A stretch of 64,000 nucleotides of DNA from Polaromonas sp. (GCA_013297865.1 JAAFIP010000007.1:226013-290012); one strand, 5' to 3'. Positions 16,338-26,999 are shown, numbered from the stretch's first letter. Translations and numbers: made by a program. The notes: generated from the sequence alone by a model not told the origin.

Positions 16338-17603
16338 ATGCATGACACTTTGCTTCAACCATGGATGCGCGATGTGCCCGCAGCCATTGTGCAGACCAAA
16401 GCGGCGCTGCGCGCGCAGATCAAAGACCTGCCTGAGCGCTTTGCCGCACTGGACGCCTATGTGCGCCAGGAAGTGCAGGCCGTGCGTGACGAGCAAGCCG
16501 CAGGCGGCGCGGTGCCCGAAATTGCCTATGCCGACATCGTGGCGGGGCGCGTGACCGAGGCGCAGAAAGACCGTGTGCGACGCAGGGGCTGCGTGGTGCT
16601 GCGCGGGGTGTTTGATGCCCAGCAGGTGCTTAACTGGAACGACGCTATTGCGGCCTATATTGACGCGCTGGGCTACGAAAAGCTGGCCCAGTCCAAGGTG
16701 GGGCTGGACAAATATTTTTCGCAGCTCGGTGCGTCCAAACCGCAGATTTACAGCCTGTACTGGAGCCCTGCGCAAATCCAGGCACGCCAGCATGTCAACA
16801 TGGCGCGCGCCAAGGCCTTTCTCAACAGCCTGTGGGACGCACGTGGCGCCGATGGACAGCCCGAGTTTGACCCCCTGCGCGAATGCAGCTATGCCGATCG
16901 CGTGCGCCGTCGTCCTCCCGGTGCTGTGGGCCTGGGGCTGTCGCCGCATGCGGACGGTGGCTCGGTTGAGCGCTGGTGCGACCCGAGCTTTCAGGAGGTC
17001 TACCGAGAGGTGTATTTTGGCGATGTGAACGCCTACAACCCCTTCAGCGCGCGCGGGCGCACACGCACCAACGAGATTCCGTCGCCCGCGGTGGCCAGCG
17101 CGTTTCGCACCTTCCAGGGCTGGACGGCGCTCAGCCCCCAAGGCCCCGGCGACGGCACGCTGCGCCTGGTGCCGATTGCCAAAGGCATGGCCTGGATGTT
17201 GCTGCGCGCGCTGCTGCCCGATGTGCCTGCCGACGACCTGTGCGGCGCGCAGCCGGGCCGGGCGCACAGCGCCAACGCGCAATGGCACCAAACCCTGCTG
17301 GACGGCGAGGTGTCGATTCCCCTGGTGGTGCCCGGCGACACGGTGTGGTGGCATTCCGATGTGATCCATTCGGTGGAAGAGCAGCACCGGGGCGCAGGCT
17401 ACAGCAATGTCACCTACATCGGCGCAGCGCCCTGGTGCCCCAAAAACGCGGCCTTTTTGCAGCGCCAGGCCCAGGCCTTTGCCGAAGGCCGCAGCTGCCC
17501 GGATTTTGCGGCAGAAGACTATGAGCTGGGCTTTGCCGGGCGCGCCACGGCCGATCACCTCACGCCGCTGGGCAAGCAGCAGATGGGGCTTGCGCCCTGG
17601 TGA
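16338..17603 (+). CDS. DUF1479 (YbiU-like) family protein, predicted Fe(II)/2-oxoglutarate-type oxygenase
   Basis: A 421-residue protein of the DUF1479/YbiU family. It has a jelly-roll-type iron motif H204-A-D206 in SPHADGGSVERW and a distal histidine in WWHSDVIHS near residue 345-355, the expected facial triad of Fe(II)/2-oxoglutarate enzymes. The reaction and substrate of the family are not known to me. It starts 15 bases after the sugar-transporter ATPase and is probably cotranscribed, which suggests a carbohydrate-related substrate; this is inference. Confidence 0.82.
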   Translation: MHDTLLQPWMRDVPAAIVQTKAALRAQIKDLPERFAALDAYVRQEVQAVRDEQAAGGAVPEIAYADIVAGRVTEAQKDRVRRRGCVVLRGVFDAQQVLNWNDAIAAYIDALGYEKLAQSKVGLDKYFSQLGASKPQIYSLYWSPAQIQARQHVNMARAKAFLNSLWDARGADGQPEFDPLRECSYADRVRRRPPGAVGLGLSPHADGGSVERWCDPSFQEVYREVYFGDVNAYNPFSARGRTRTNEIPSPAVASAFRTFQGWTALSPQGPGDGTLRLVPIAKGMAWMLLRALLPDVPADDLCGAQPGRAHSANAQWHQTLLDGEVSIPLVVPGDTVWWHSDVIHSVEEQHRGAGYSNVTYIGAAPWCPKNAAFLQRQAQAFAEGRSCPDFAAEDYELGFAGRATADHLTPLGKQQMGLAPW

Positions 17604-17720
17604 GTGCTCTGGGCTGCAAACGGCGCTGCTGGTACCAGCCAACGCAGCGCGGGCAACAAACAAGTTACGAAAAAGCAGCTTGGCAACAAAAACAAGGTAG
17701 GGCGTTGGATAATCAGTTCC

Positions 17721-18668
17721 ATGAACCAACTTGACGCCCTTAAATCATTCACCACCGTGGTCGCCGACACTGGCGACTTCAAGCAGCTTGCGCAGTTCAA
17801 GCCGCAAGACGCCACCACCAACCCTTCGCTGATCCTCAAGGCCGTGCAAAAGCCTGAATACGCGCCCCTGCTCAAAGAGGTGGTCGCTGCCCATGCCAGC
17901 AAGCCGCTGGACGAACAGCTTGACCGCCTGGTGGTGCGCTTTGGCCGCGAGATTGTGCAAGTGATCCCTGGCAGGGTGTCGATGGAAGTGGATGCCCGCC
18001 TGAGCTTTGACACAGCCGCCAACGTGGCGCGCGCCAAGCGCTTGATTGCCCTGGCTGCGGCCGAGGGTATACCGCAGCAGAGGATTTTGATCAAACTGGC
18101 CTCCACCTGGGAGGGCATCCAGGCCGCTGCCGAGCTGGAAAAAGAAGGCATCCACTGCAACCTGACCCTGCTGTTTGGCTTTTGCCAGGCGGTGGCCTGT
18201 GGCGCAGCCAAGGTGCAGCTGATCAGCCCCTTTGTAGGCCGCATTTACGACTGGTACAAAAAAGCCAAGGGCGCAGACTGGGACGAGGCGGCCATGGCGG
18301 GTGCCAATGACCCGGGCGTCAAATCGGTCACGCAGATTTTCAACTACTACAAGCGCCACGGCATCGCCACCGAGGTGATGGGCGCGAGCTTTCGCAATGT
18401 GGGCCAGATCACTGCGCTGGCAGGCTGCGACCTGCTGACCATCAGCCCTGAGCTGCTGGCCCAGCTGGCCGCCAGCGAAGCGCCATTGGCTGCCGCTTTG
18501 AAAGCCGATGCCGCCCAAGCCATGGACATTCCTGCGGTCAGCTACAACGAAGCCGCTTTCCGCTTTGCGCTGAACCAGGATGCCATGGCCACCGAAAAGC
18601 TGGCCGAGGGCATCCGCGGTTTTGTCACCGACGCGCTCAAGCTGGATCAGCTGCTGCTGGCCGCCTGA
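17721..18668 (+). CDS. tal: Transaldolase
   Basis: Transfers a dihydroxyacetone unit between sugar phosphates in the non-oxidative pentose phosphate pathway. The 315-residue length matches the TalB class. The Schiff-base lysine is K125 in [12 protein letters not shown], with TTNPSLIL near 32-39 and [24 protein letters not shown]. The start MNQLDALK is chosen because the frame upstream continues without similarity. It lies between the sugar importer block and pgi and is probably cotranscribed with pgi, 31 bases downstream. Confidence 0.96.
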   Translation: MNQLDALKSFTTVVADTGDFKQLAQFKPQDATTNPSLILKAVQKPEYAPLLKEVVAAHASKPLDEQLDRLVVRFGREIVQVIPGRVSMEVDARLSFDTAANVARAKRLIALAAAEGIPQQRILIKLASTWEGIQAAAELEKEGIHCNLTLLFGFCQAVACGAAKVQLISPFVGRIYDWYKKAKGADWDEAAMAGANDPGVKSVTQIFNYYKRHGIATEVMGASFRNVGQITALAGCDLLTISPELLAQLAASEAPLAAALKADAAQAMDIPAVSYNEAAFRFALNQDAMATEKLAEGIRGFVTDALKLDQLLLAA

Positions 18669-18699
18669 AGTTTTTTTCACCGTTTGTTTGGGAGACGCC

Positions 18700-20268
18700 A
18701 TGCCGCGTTGCGATCACACTGCTGCATGGGCGCAGCTGCGTAGCTACTACGAGCAAAAAGCTCAGCACTTTGACGCACGGGATGCCTTGCGCACCGACTC
18801 ACAGCGCGTGGCCAAGCTTTCGCAGGCGGCGCCCCATGTGTTTGCCGACCTGTCCAAAAACCATATCGACGACAGCTCGCAGGCCCTGCTGATGCAGCTG
18901 GCGCGCGAGTGCGGCCTGCAGGCGCAGCGTGATGCGATGTTCAACGGTGCGCCCATCAACCTGACGGAAAAACGCGCCGTACAGCACACCCTTTTAAGAC
19001 AAAAACAGGCTCCAGACCAATGGAATGTCGCGGGAGAAGCTATAGATAATGTAGCAAATCATGCCAAATGGGACGAGGTGCGCAGCGTGCGCGCTGCCAT
19101 GCTGGCGTATGCGCAGCAGGTGCGTGAGGACCGCCAGATCACCGATGTGGTCAATATTGGCATCGGCGGCTCGGACCTGGGCCCGCAGATGGCGGTGCTG
19201 GCGCTGCAGGAGTTTGCCACGACGGGCAAGCGCTTTCACTTTGTCTCCAATGTGGATGGCCACGAGCTGGCGCACACGCTCAAAGACCTGAAGCCCGAAA
19301 GCACGCTGTTTCTGATCGCCTCCAAAACCTTCACCACCATCGAGACCATGACCAATGCGCGCAGCGCCAAGGCCTGGTTTCTGGCCCAGGGCGGCACTGA
19401 CACGGCGCGGCATTTTGCAGCGCTGACCACCAATGTTACGGCGGCCAAAGACTTTGGCATCAGCACCACCTTTGGCTTTTGGGACTGGGTGGGCGGGCGC
19501 TACAGCCTGTGGTCGGCCATTGGCCTGCCCATTGCGATAGCCATCGGCGCGCAGGGTTTTGAGCAGATGCTCAGCGGCGCAGCCGATATGGATGCCCACT
19601 TTGCCAGCGCGCCGCTGGAGCAGAACCTGCCTGTGCGCCTGGGCCTGTTGGACGTGTGGTACCGCAACTTCCACGGCTACGGCTCGCGCTGCGTTGCGCC
19701 CTACCACGCGGCTTTGCGCCGCCTGCCGGCCTATCTGCAGCAACTGGAGATGGAGAGCAACGGCAAGCGGGTGGACAAGGACGGCGCTGCACTGGGCTAC
19801 GCCACCTCGCCCGTGGTGTGGGGCGAGCCCGGCACCAACGGGCAACATGCGTTTTTCCAGATGCTGCACCAGGGCACCGAGGTGATTCCCCTGGAGTTCA
19901 TCGCGGTCAAAACGCCTTCGCACAGCCTCACGCCCCACCACGCGCTGCTGCTGGCCAATGCGCTGGCGCAGGCGCAGGCCCTGTTGCAGGGCCAGAGCGA
20001 TGCCGGCGGCCACAAGCACTTTCCGGGCAACCGCCCGAGCAGCTTTTTTGTGCTGGAGAGGCTCACGCCCGAGAGCTTTGGTGCGCTGATCGCGCTGTAC
20101 GAACACCGGGTGTTTGTCAGCGGCGCGGTGTGGGGCATCAACAGCTTTGACCAGTTTGGTGTGGAGCTGGGCAAGGTGCTGGCCAAGGATATTGAGGCGC
20201 GCCTGGCCTCTGGCGATGCGCAGGGGCTGGACGCCTCGACAGCCGCGCTGCTGGCGCGTTTGCGCTAA
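18700..20268 (+). CDS. pgi: Glucose-6-phosphate isomerase
   Basis: Interconverts glucose 6-phosphate and fructose 6-phosphate. In 522 residues it has NIGIGGSDLGP, SKTFTTIETMTNA, DWVGGRYSLWSAIGLPIA, WGEPGTNGQHAFFQMLHQGT and WGINSFDQFGVELGK. The start is ATG 18700 behind GGGAGA. A degenerate copy of the dispersed repeat lies in frame at 19008-19044 and encodes QWNVAGEAIDNV. It sits in the variable stretch between INLTEKRAVQH and the NIGIGGSDLGP loop, with overall length near normal. Confidence 0.96.
   Translation: MPRCDHTAAWAQLRSYYEQKAQHFDARDALRTDSQRVAKLSQAAPHVFADLSKNHIDDSSQALLMQLARECGLQAQRDAMFNGAPINLTEKRAVQHTLLRQKQAPDQWNVAGEAIDNVANHAKWDEVRSVRAAMLAYAQQVREDRQITDVVNIGIGGSDLGPQMAVLALQEFATTGKRFHFVSNVDGHELAHTLKDLKPESTLFLIASKTFTTIETMTNARSAKAWFLAQGGTDTARHFAALTTNVTAAKDFGISTTFGFWDWVGGRYSLWSAIGLPIAIAIGAQGFEQMLSGAADMDAHFASAPLEQNLPVRLGLLDVWYRNFHGYGSRCVAPYHAALRRLPAYLQQLEMESNGKRVDKDGAALGYATSPVVWGEPGTNGQHAFFQMLHQGTEVIPLEFIAVKTPSHSLTPHHALLLANALAQAQALLQGQSDAGGHKHFPGNRPSSFFVLERLTPESFGALIALYEHRVFVSGAVWGINSFDQFGVELGKVLAKDIEARLASGDAQGLDASTAALLARLR
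19008..19044 (-). repeat. Dispersed repeat copy 3, inside pgi
   Basis: Degenerate copy read on the minus strand: the plus strand gives AATGGAATGTCGCGGGAGAA against AATAGAATATCGCGGGAGCA elsewhere. It is translated in the pgi frame as NVAGEAI. Confidence 0.7.
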
Positions 20269-20293
20269 TTTTGGTGTGATGAAAAGGACAGGT

Positions 20294-20926
20294 ATGGCAC
20301 GGCTGAATGTGGTGTTTGATTTTGGTGCGGTGCTGTTTGCCTGGGAGCCGGGCCGGCTGATCCAGCAGCTGTTTCCAGCGCATGCGGCCACCGATGCGCA
20401 GGCTACAGCACTTGCTGGAGAAGTATTCGGCCATGCAGACTGGCGGGCCTTCGATGGCGGCCTCTCAGAGCAAGGCGACACGGCGCAGCGCATCCACCAG
20501 CGCACTGCGCTGCCTTTGCCTGCGCTGTCGGAGATGATCGACAACATTGGCCGCAAGCTGCAGCCAATCGCCACATCCGTGGCGGCGCTTGATGAGCTGC
20601 GCGTGCGCCGCGATGCGGGCGAGGACATCGGCTTGTATTTTCTGTCCAACATGCCCGCGCCCTATGCCCGCGAGCTGGAGCAGCGGCATGCTTTTCTGCA
20701 ATGGTTTGATGGCGGTATTTTTTCGGCCGATGTGAAGCTGACCAAACCCGATCGCCAAATCTACGCCCTGGCAGACCAGCGCTTTGACCTGGCAGCAGGC
20801 AGCACGGTATTTATCGACGACATGGCCGTCAACATTGCCGCTGCCCAGGCCCACGGCTGGCGCGGGGTGCACCTGCCGCAGCCGCATGCCTTGCGCGCCT
20901 TGCTGTGGGATGAAATCGGCTTTTAA
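20294..20926 (+). CDS. HAD-family hydrolase (YihX-like phosphatase)
   Basis: A 210-residue haloacid-dehalogenase-fold protein. Motif I is VVFDFGAVLFAW (nucleophile D near residue 8), motif II FLSNMP, the motif III lysine lies in KLTKPD, and motif IV is FIDDMAVN. Relatives such as YihX release phosphate from sugar phosphates such as glucose 1-phosphate, which suits its place 25 bases after pgi. The start ATG 20294 follows AAAGGA; an in-frame ATG at 20279 has no comparable site. Confidence 0.85.
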   Translation: MARLNVVFDFGAVLFAWEPGRLIQQLFPAHAATDAQATALAGEVFGHADWRAFDGGLSEQGDTAQRIHQRTALPLPALSEMIDNIGRKLQPIATSVAALDELRVRRDAGEDIGLYFLSNMPAPYARELEQRHAFLQWFDGGIFSADVKLTKPDRQIYALADQRFDLAAGSTVFIDDMAVNIAAAQAHGWRGVHLPQPHALRALLWDEIGF

Positions 20927-20977
20927 GCCCCGCAAAAACTACGTGGGCTTTGGGAACCTGCGCGCCCTTGGGGCAGC

Positions 20978-21634
20978 TTACTGCGGCAGGGTGACGCGCC
21001 GGTTGTTGATCACGCCCTTGTCCACATCAAACTCCAGCTCGCGGCTTTGGCCGTTGGTGCCCGGAAAGCCATCGAACACACTGCGGATCAAATAGGGCAT
21101 GGTGACCGAGAGATTGGCGTTGGAGCCGCTGCTGGTGGCCGAGGCCTCAAACACCTTGTTGGCGCCTTCGGCAATGTCTATGCGCAGGCGCCGGGTGCTC
21201 ACGTCGCGGCTCACCGTGCGGTAGCCCACCACCTGCGGTCCCCACGGGTCGCTGGCCCAGTAGCCCGGGCGCCAGCCAAAGCTGGGGTGGTAGTACGCCG
21301 GGTGCCAGTAGCTTGGGTAGCTGTGGTAAACCGGCTCGCGGCTTTTCAGGGTGCGGGTGTTGATGCCGTAATCCAGGCTGACCTCAAAACGGCCTTTGGC
21401 GCCCTGCGGCGCTTCCTGCAGGCCCAGCTGGCGCAGCTCTGCTCGTGCCAGGTCTTCGTAGGTTTTGTGCTCCAGGCTGCCCTCCTGCGGGCCCAGCCGC
21501 TTGAAGCTGTAGGTGGCACCCGCGGCATTGGCGGGCCAGCGCTGGAAGCTGGTCACATCGCTGCGCAGCGTGCTGGCGCAGCCCGTAAGCAGCGCCAGCG
21601 CCACGGCCAGGCATCCGAAGAACAGTTTTTTCAT
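20978..21634 (-). CDS. DUF4136 family lipoprotein
   Basis: A 218-residue predicted outer-membrane or periplasmic lipoprotein with signal peptide MKKLFFGCLAVALALLTGC and a lipobox cysteine at about residue 19. The mature part resembles DUF4136 domains, with a central tyrosine/histidine/proline-rich stretch (YHSYPSYWHPAYYHPS). The function is unknown. An ATG nine bases upstream (21643) is also possible; neither has a clear ribosome binding site. It is convergent with the HAD gene. Confidence 0.78.
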   Translation of the reverse strand: MKKLFFGCLAVALALLTGCASTLRSDVTSFQRWPANAAGATYSFKRLGPQEGSLEHKTYEDLARAELRQLGLQEAPQGAKGRFEVSLDYGINTRTLKSREPVYHSYPSYWHPAYYHPSFGWRPGYWASDPWGPQVVGYRTVSRDVSTRRLRIDIAEGANKVFEASATSSGSNANLSVTMPYLIRSVFDGFPGTNGQSRELEFDVDKGVINNRRVTLPQ

Positions 21635-21731
21635 AACTTGCATAACGTTTTTTGGAGGCCTTTTGACGACAAAAAGTTGCGCCCGCAGGGGCTGAAAGCG
21701 TCAAATAATGTATCGATTTTAATGGCTAATT

Positions 21732-21770
21732 GGCCTGCAGCCCAATAGAATATCGCGGGAGCAGCTATGA
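21732..21770 (-). repeat. Dispersed repeat copy 4, intergenic
   Basis: Perfect core in minus orientation, with GGCCTGCAGCCC before and GAGCAGCTAT after on the plus strand. It lies between the DUF4136 gene and the end of the DegS-like gene. Confidence 0.85.
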
Positions 21771-21825
21771 ATATGATAGTGAACCGGAAGGCAATGCACC
21801 GCAGTGAGCACCGCCACTGCAGCCT

Positions 21826-22983
<1,158 letters not shown>

Positions 22984-23004
22984 ATCAACTCTGGAAAATA
23001 AACA

Positions 23005-23763
23005 ATGGTGACACGAGATAGCTTAACTGAGGCCTTGGATACGCTTTTGCAACCCGCTCTTTTCAAGGATTATGGCCCCAACGGTTTGCAGGTGGAAGGT
23101 AAACCGCAGGTAAAGAAGATCGTCTCGGGCGTCACGGCCTCGCTGGCGCTGATTGAGGCGGCCATCGCCCAGGGCGCAGACGCCATTTTTGTGCACCACG
23201 GCCTGTTCTGGCGCGGCCAGGACGGCCGCGTGGTCGGCTGGATGAAGCAGCGCCTGCACAAGCTGCTGGCGCACGACATCAATCTGTATGCCTACCACCT
23301 GCCGCTGGACGCACACCCCACGCTGGGCAACAACGCGCAACTGGGCAAGCTGCTGGGCTTTACGCCACTCGAAGGTGCGGGCAGCCGCTTTGGCGAGCAG
23401 GACCTGGGCTGGCTGGGCACCACGCCCCTCGCCAGCACCCAGGCGCTGGCTGAGCATGTCAAAAACATATTGAATCGGCCTGTAAGCCATATAAATATCG
23501 CGGGAGCAGCTATTAAAAAAGTAGCGTGGTGCACCGGAGGGGCGCAGAGCTATTTTGAAGCGGCCATCGCCGCCGGGGCCGATGTGTTCATCACCGGCGA
23601 AATCTCCGAGCCCCAGGCCCACTATGCCCGCGAGATGGGCGTGGGCTACATCGCCTGTGGCCACCATGCTAGCGAGCGCTATGGCGCGCCTGCGGTGGCA
23701 GCCCATGTGGCGGCCCAGCTGGGGCTGGAACACCAATTCATTGACATTGACAACCCGGCCTGA
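23005..23763 (+). CDS. Nif3-like dinuclear metal center protein
   Basis: A 252-residue member of the Nif3/YbgI family, hexameric proteins with a two-metal site. Metal-binding histidines appear in FVHHGLFW and in CGHHASER, and the family sequences YAPNGLQVEG-like (YGPNGLQVEG), NLYAYHLPLDAHP and VAWCTGGAQ are present. The biochemical role of the family is uncertain. A copy of the dispersed repeat encodes residues in SHINIAGAAIKKV just before VAWCTGG, where E. coli YbgI has a different sequence of about the same length as I recall it. Confidence 0.92.
   Translation: MVTRDSLTEALDTLLQPALFKDYGPNGLQVEGKPQVKKIVSGVTASLALIEAAIAQGADAIFVHHGLFWRGQDGRVVGWMKQRLHKLLAHDINLYAYHLPLDAHPTLGNNAQLGKLLGFTPLEGAGSRFGEQDLGWLGTTPLASTQALAEHVKNILNRPVSHINIAGAAIKKVAWCTGGAQSYFEAAIAAGADVFITGEISEPQAHYAREMGVGYIACGHHASERYGAPAVAAHVAAQLGLEHQFIDIDNPA
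23477..23514 (-). repeat. Dispersed repeat copy 5, inside the nif3-like gene
   Basis: The plus strand reads GGCCTGTAAGCC, then AAATATCGCGGGAGCAGCTATT. It is translated in the same frame as in pgi and rarA, giving NIAGAAI. Confidence 0.75.
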
Positions 23764-23838
23764 GTGCTGTGGCGCAAGGTCGCCAACACGGGCGAGGGCG
23801 CTATAGCAGCGCTGTCCCTGCGGCAGTGGGGTGTGCGG

Positions 23839-24486
23839 CTATTTGGTCACCAGCGGCTTCACCGAGCCACAATCTGCCCCGAGAAACTTGCCTGTGCCTT
23901 CAAACACCATACTCTCGGGTTTGCCATTGCGCACCGAGCTGACTTTCATGCTGCTGGTATAGCTGGTAGGGCTTAAAAAGGTCACACTGCCTTCGCCCGT
24001 GCTGGCGGGGTCGGTGCAGGTGAAGCCGAATTTCTGGGTGTTGCCCACCGCAGGGCTTGCCGTGTGGGTGCATTTGCCTTCGTAGCGGCCCATCCAGCTT
24101 TTGCGCTCAATGATCTCCGGGGTGATGCAGGTTTTCAGGGTCACGCGGCCGTCGCTGCCAAAGCGCATGTTGGACAGCTGGGCCATCGATTGCTCCATGG
24201 CTTTGCGCTGCTCGGGGGTGGCATTGGCCATTTGCGCCTGCATGCGCGCCTGCATCGCTTTTTGGCCTTCGGGCGACGCCATCTGCTCCATGGCCTTGCG
24301 CTGCTCGGGGGTCGCATTGGCCATTTGCTGCTGCATCTGCTTGATTTTCTCGCCCGACTCCCCGCTGCCCCCCACGACGATGTTGCTGGCTTCCCACAAG
24401 CCGGGCTGGATGGTCTGGGCATGGGCGGTGAGGGTGTAGGCGGCCAGGCACACTGCGATGATGAGGGTGGGTAGGCTGTTCGGCAT
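23839..24486 (-). CDS. DUF3617 family secreted protein with internal duplication
   Basis: A 215-residue protein with signal peptide ending near AHA/QT (residue 23) and the DUF3617 opening IQPGLWE. Residues about 50-100 contain two copies of QMANATPEQRKAMEQ separated by a methionine/glutamine-rich linker, predicted to be helical. The C-terminal half has conserved cysteines (TCITPE, KCTHT, FTCTD, ADCG). The function is unknown. It is convergent with nif3 and divergent from the fasciclin gene. Confidence 0.82.
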   Translation of the reverse strand: MPNSLPTLIIAVCLAAYTLTAHAQTIQPGLWEASNIVVGGSGESGEKIKQMQQQMANATPEQRKAMEQMASPEGQKAMQARMQAQMANATPEQRKAMEQSMAQLSNMRFGSDGRVTLKTCITPEIIERKSWMGRYEGKCTHTASPAVGNTQKFGFTCTDPASTGEGSVTFLSPTSYTSSMKVSSVRNGKPESMVFEGTGKFLGADCGSVKPLVTK

Positions 24487-24645
24487 AAATTCTCCTTATC
24501 AATGGTTACATTGAGTAGATGCCCTTACTCTTAGCTTTGTCACACTGGCTCACTATAGTCCAGCTACGCCGCATTTTCGGTGTGGGACTGCGACCAAAGG
24601 TTACCTCGTAACCCCATATCGCGCAGTCTTTTTGTAACGGACTTT

Positions 24646-25053
24646 ATGACTACTCTTCACGATATTGTTGACACTGCAGTGGCTGCAGGCAACTTCAAAA
24701 CCCTGGCTGCTGCTGTCACTGCGGCGGGTTTGATTGACACCCTCAAAGGTGCCGGTCCTTTTACCGTTTTTGCGCCTACAGACGAAGCGTTTGCCAAAGT
24801 CCCAAAAGCGACCCTGGACGGCTTGCTGGCTGACAAAGCCGCACTCACCAAAATCCTGACCTACCACGTGGTTGCCGGCAAAGTCATGGCCGCTGACGTC
24901 AAGGCGGGCCATGTCAAAACCGTTCAAGGTGGTGACCTGACCATGGCTACCGAAGGTGGCGTCACTGTTGACGGCGCTAAAGTCGTAGCTGCTGACGTTG
25001 CCGCCAGCAATGGCGTGATTCACGCGATTGACACGGTATTGATGCCAAAGTAA
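24646..25053 (+). CDS. Fasciclin (FAS1) domain protein
   Basis: A 135-residue protein made almost wholly of one FAS1 domain, with the conserved [13 protein letters not shown] box, [10 protein letters not shown] and the closing [14 protein letters not shown] box. Bacterial FAS1 proteins are usually secreted adhesion proteins, but no signal peptide is evident from ATG 24646. The longer in-frame extension upstream is not signal-like. It may be cytoplasmic, or the start may be misjudged. A terminator follows the stop. Confidence 0.9.
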   Translation: MTTLHDIVDTAVAAGNFKTLAAAVTAAGLIDTLKGAGPFTVFAPTDEAFAKVPKATLDGLLADKAALTKILTYHVVAGKVMAADVKAGHVKTVQGGDLTMATEGGVTVDGAKVVAADVAASNGVIHAIDTVLMPK

Positions 25054-25090
25054 TGCACGATGAGTGCATGCAGCGGCGATAAGCCGTAGC

Positions 25091-25138
25091 AAAAACCTGC
25101 AAAACAGATCCTTTGGGGAAATGTTTGCAGGTTTTTTT
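25091..25138 (+). terminator. Rho-independent terminator after the fasciclin gene
   Basis: AAAAACCTGCAAA (25091-25103) and TTTGCAGGTTTTTTT (25124-25138) form a stem around a 20-base loop, ending in a T run. Confidence 0.75.
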
Positions 25139-25305
25139 CATGGGGCTTGCACAAGCGTCCTCCAGCCAGATGCTGCACCTCAATGTGCCCGGCAACGATA
25201 GGCTTCAGCGGTTCCTGCAAACCTTATTTTTCAGCATAAACTGCGGGTGTTACATAGCTTCCAAGATGTCCAACCTATTGCGTTGCTGGCAGCCCACCTT
25301 CAGTC

Positions 25306-26418
25306 ATGCCCATCATGTCCCATCCCGTCAGCCCTGAGCGTTCGTCCCAGCGCCTGCCCATCGCCATCACCCCTGGCGACGTCTGCGGCATCGGGCCGGA
25401 AATCGTCATCAAGGCCTTCAGAGACGCGCCCGAGCTCATGCAAGGCTGTTTTGTGGTGGGTGACGCAGCGCTCATGCAGCGCAGCGCCCAGTGGCTGGGC
25501 ACGGTAGCCGGGCAGGGCAGTGCACTACCCGTGGTGCAACTCAGCCATGCTCAGGAGGCACTGGGCGCCCCAGTGCACAGCGTGCCTGTGCTGCAGCTGC
25601 CACGCGAGGCAGCCACGGATGCACCCCCGGCAACCGAGCTGCTTGCCCAGTTACACCGTGGGCAGGTGAGCCAAGCTGCGGGCTTTTTCTCGTTCCAGTG
25701 TGTGCAATGGGCAGCGCGTGCCGCGCTGCGTGCTGAGGTGGCAGCGCTGGTGACCGCGCCGATCCACAAAGAGGCTTGGTCGGCAGCCGGTGTGTCCTAC
25801 CCAGGCCATACCGAGCTATTGCAGGCCGAAGTGGCGGCGCATCTGGGCAAAACAGTGGCCGACGTGCCGGTGCGCATGATGCTGGCCAACGACGAGCTGC
25901 GTACCGTGCTGGTTAGCATCCATGTCTCGCTGCGCCAGGCGCTGGCGGCTGTTACTTTTGACAACGTGCTGCAAACCCTGCGCACCACCCACACCAGCCT
26001 GTCAGCCCTGCTGGGCCGGGCGCCGCGCATCGCGGTGGCGGGGCTAAACCCGCATGCCGGCGAGGGGGGCCTGTTTGGCAGCGAGGAGATCGACACCATC
26101 AACCCCGCCATTGCAGCGGCGCGCAGCGAGGGCATCGACTGCCACGGCGCGTTGCCGCCCGATACGGTGTTCATGCAGGCGCGTGGGTTGGCCAGGTTTG
26201 ACGTGGTGGTGGCGATGTACCACGACCAGGGCCTGATTCCGGTGAAATACCTGGGTGTGGACAAAGGCGTGAACGTCACGCTGGGCCTGCCCCTCGTGCG
26301 CACCAGCCCCGACCACGGCACGGCCTTCGATATTGCAGGCCAGGGCGTGGCAGACGCCAGCAGCCTGATCGAGTCAGTGCGCCAGGCCCGGCTGCTGCTG
26401 GAGCCAGTAAATAGATAA
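25306..26418 (+). CDS. pdxA: 4-hydroxythreonine-4-phosphate dehydrogenase
   Basis: NAD-dependent enzyme of the DXP-dependent pyridoxal 5'-phosphate pathway. Over 370 residues the family sequences ITPGDVCGIGPEI, VTAPIHKEAW, YPGHTELL (metal histidine), GLNPHAGEGG and MYHDQGLIPVKYLG are visible. The glycine-loop TPGDVCGIGPE differs slightly from the usual TPGDPAGIGPE. The start is at 25306 or the in-frame ATG at 25315. It stands alone, followed by a dispersed-repeat copy. Confidence 0.93.
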   Translation: MPIMSHPVSPERSSQRLPIAITPGDVCGIGPEIVIKAFRDAPELMQGCFVVGDAALMQRSAQWLGTVAGQGSALPVVQLSHAQEALGAPVHSVPVLQLPREAATDAPPATELLAQLHRGQVSQAAGFFSFQCVQWAARAALRAEVAALVTAPIHKEAWSAAGVSYPGHTELLQAEVAAHLGKTVADVPVRMMLANDELRTVLVSIHVSLRQALAAVTFDNVLQTLRTTHTSLSALLGRAPRIAVAGLNPHAGEGGLFGSEEIDTINPAIAAARSEGIDCHGALPPDTVFMQARGLARFDVVVAMYHDQGLIPVKYLGVDKGVNVTLGLPLVRTSPDHGTAFDIAGQGVADASSLIESVRQARLLLEPVNR

Positions 26419-26424
26419 AGAAAA

Positions 26425-26462
26425 GGCCTGCAGGCCAATAGAATATCGCGAGAGCAGCTATT
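26425..26462 (-). repeat. Dispersed repeat copy 6, intergenic
   Basis: GGCCTGCAGGCCAATAGAAT with one change (CGCGAGAG) in the usual CGCGGGAG. It is located just after pdxA. Confidence 0.85.
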
Positions 26463-26505
26463 AAATAAATAGCATTTATATGCTGATAACTTGCATGCAG
26501 ACGTG

Positions 26506-26539
26506 AAAAAGCCGCAGTGCCCGGTGGGCAGTGCGGCTT
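26506..26539 (-). terminator. Rho-independent terminator of mscL
   Basis: On the minus strand GCCGCACTGCCC and GGGCACTGCGGC pair with one mismatch around a 3-base loop and are followed by TTTTT. It lies just downstream of the mscL stop. Confidence 0.85.
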
Positions 26540-26570
26540 GGCGGGCGGCACGCAGCCGCGCTGAAGAGGC

Positions 26571-26999
26571 TTATTTCTTCAGGTTGTCGCGGATCTCGCG
26601 CAGCAGCAAAACATCTTCTGGCGTGGCAGGCGCTGGCGCTGGTGGCTCGGCCTTTTTCATCTTGTTCATCTGCTTGACCATCATGAAGATGATGAAAGCC
26701 AGAATGATGAAGTTGATCAGGATGGTGATGAAATTGCCGTAGGCAAACACGTTCACGCCAGCCTTGGTCAGGTCAGCGTAGGTCATGGCACCCTTGTAGT
26801 CGGCCGGTATCTTGCCCAGCACAGCAAACAGGTTGGAGAAATCCACATTGCCGATCACCGCGCCTACCAGAGGCATGATGATGTCCTTGACCAGCGAATC
26901 CACAATCTTGCCGAATGCGGCTCCAATGATCACACCCACGGCCAAGTCAACGACATTGCCCTTCATTGCGAAATCTTTAAACTCTTGCATCATGCCCAT
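26571..26999 (-). CDS. mscL: Large-conductance mechanosensitive channel MscL
   Basis: Homopentameric inner-membrane channel that opens under osmotic downshock. At 142 residues it has the N-terminal [20 protein letters not shown] helix, a periplasmic loop, the second helix [20 protein letters not shown] and the charged cytoplasmic helix ([12 protein letters not shown]). AGGAGT precedes the ATG at 26999; the much longer frame reading into petA is not plausible. It is divergent from petA. Confidence 0.97.
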   Translation of the reverse strand: MGMMQEFKDFAMKGNVVDLAVGVIIGAAFGKIVDSLVKDIIMPLVGAVIGNVDFSNLFAVLGKIPADYKGAMTYADLTKAGVNVFAYGNFITILINFIILAFIIFMMVKQMNKMKKAEPPAPAPATPEDVLLLREIRDNLKK

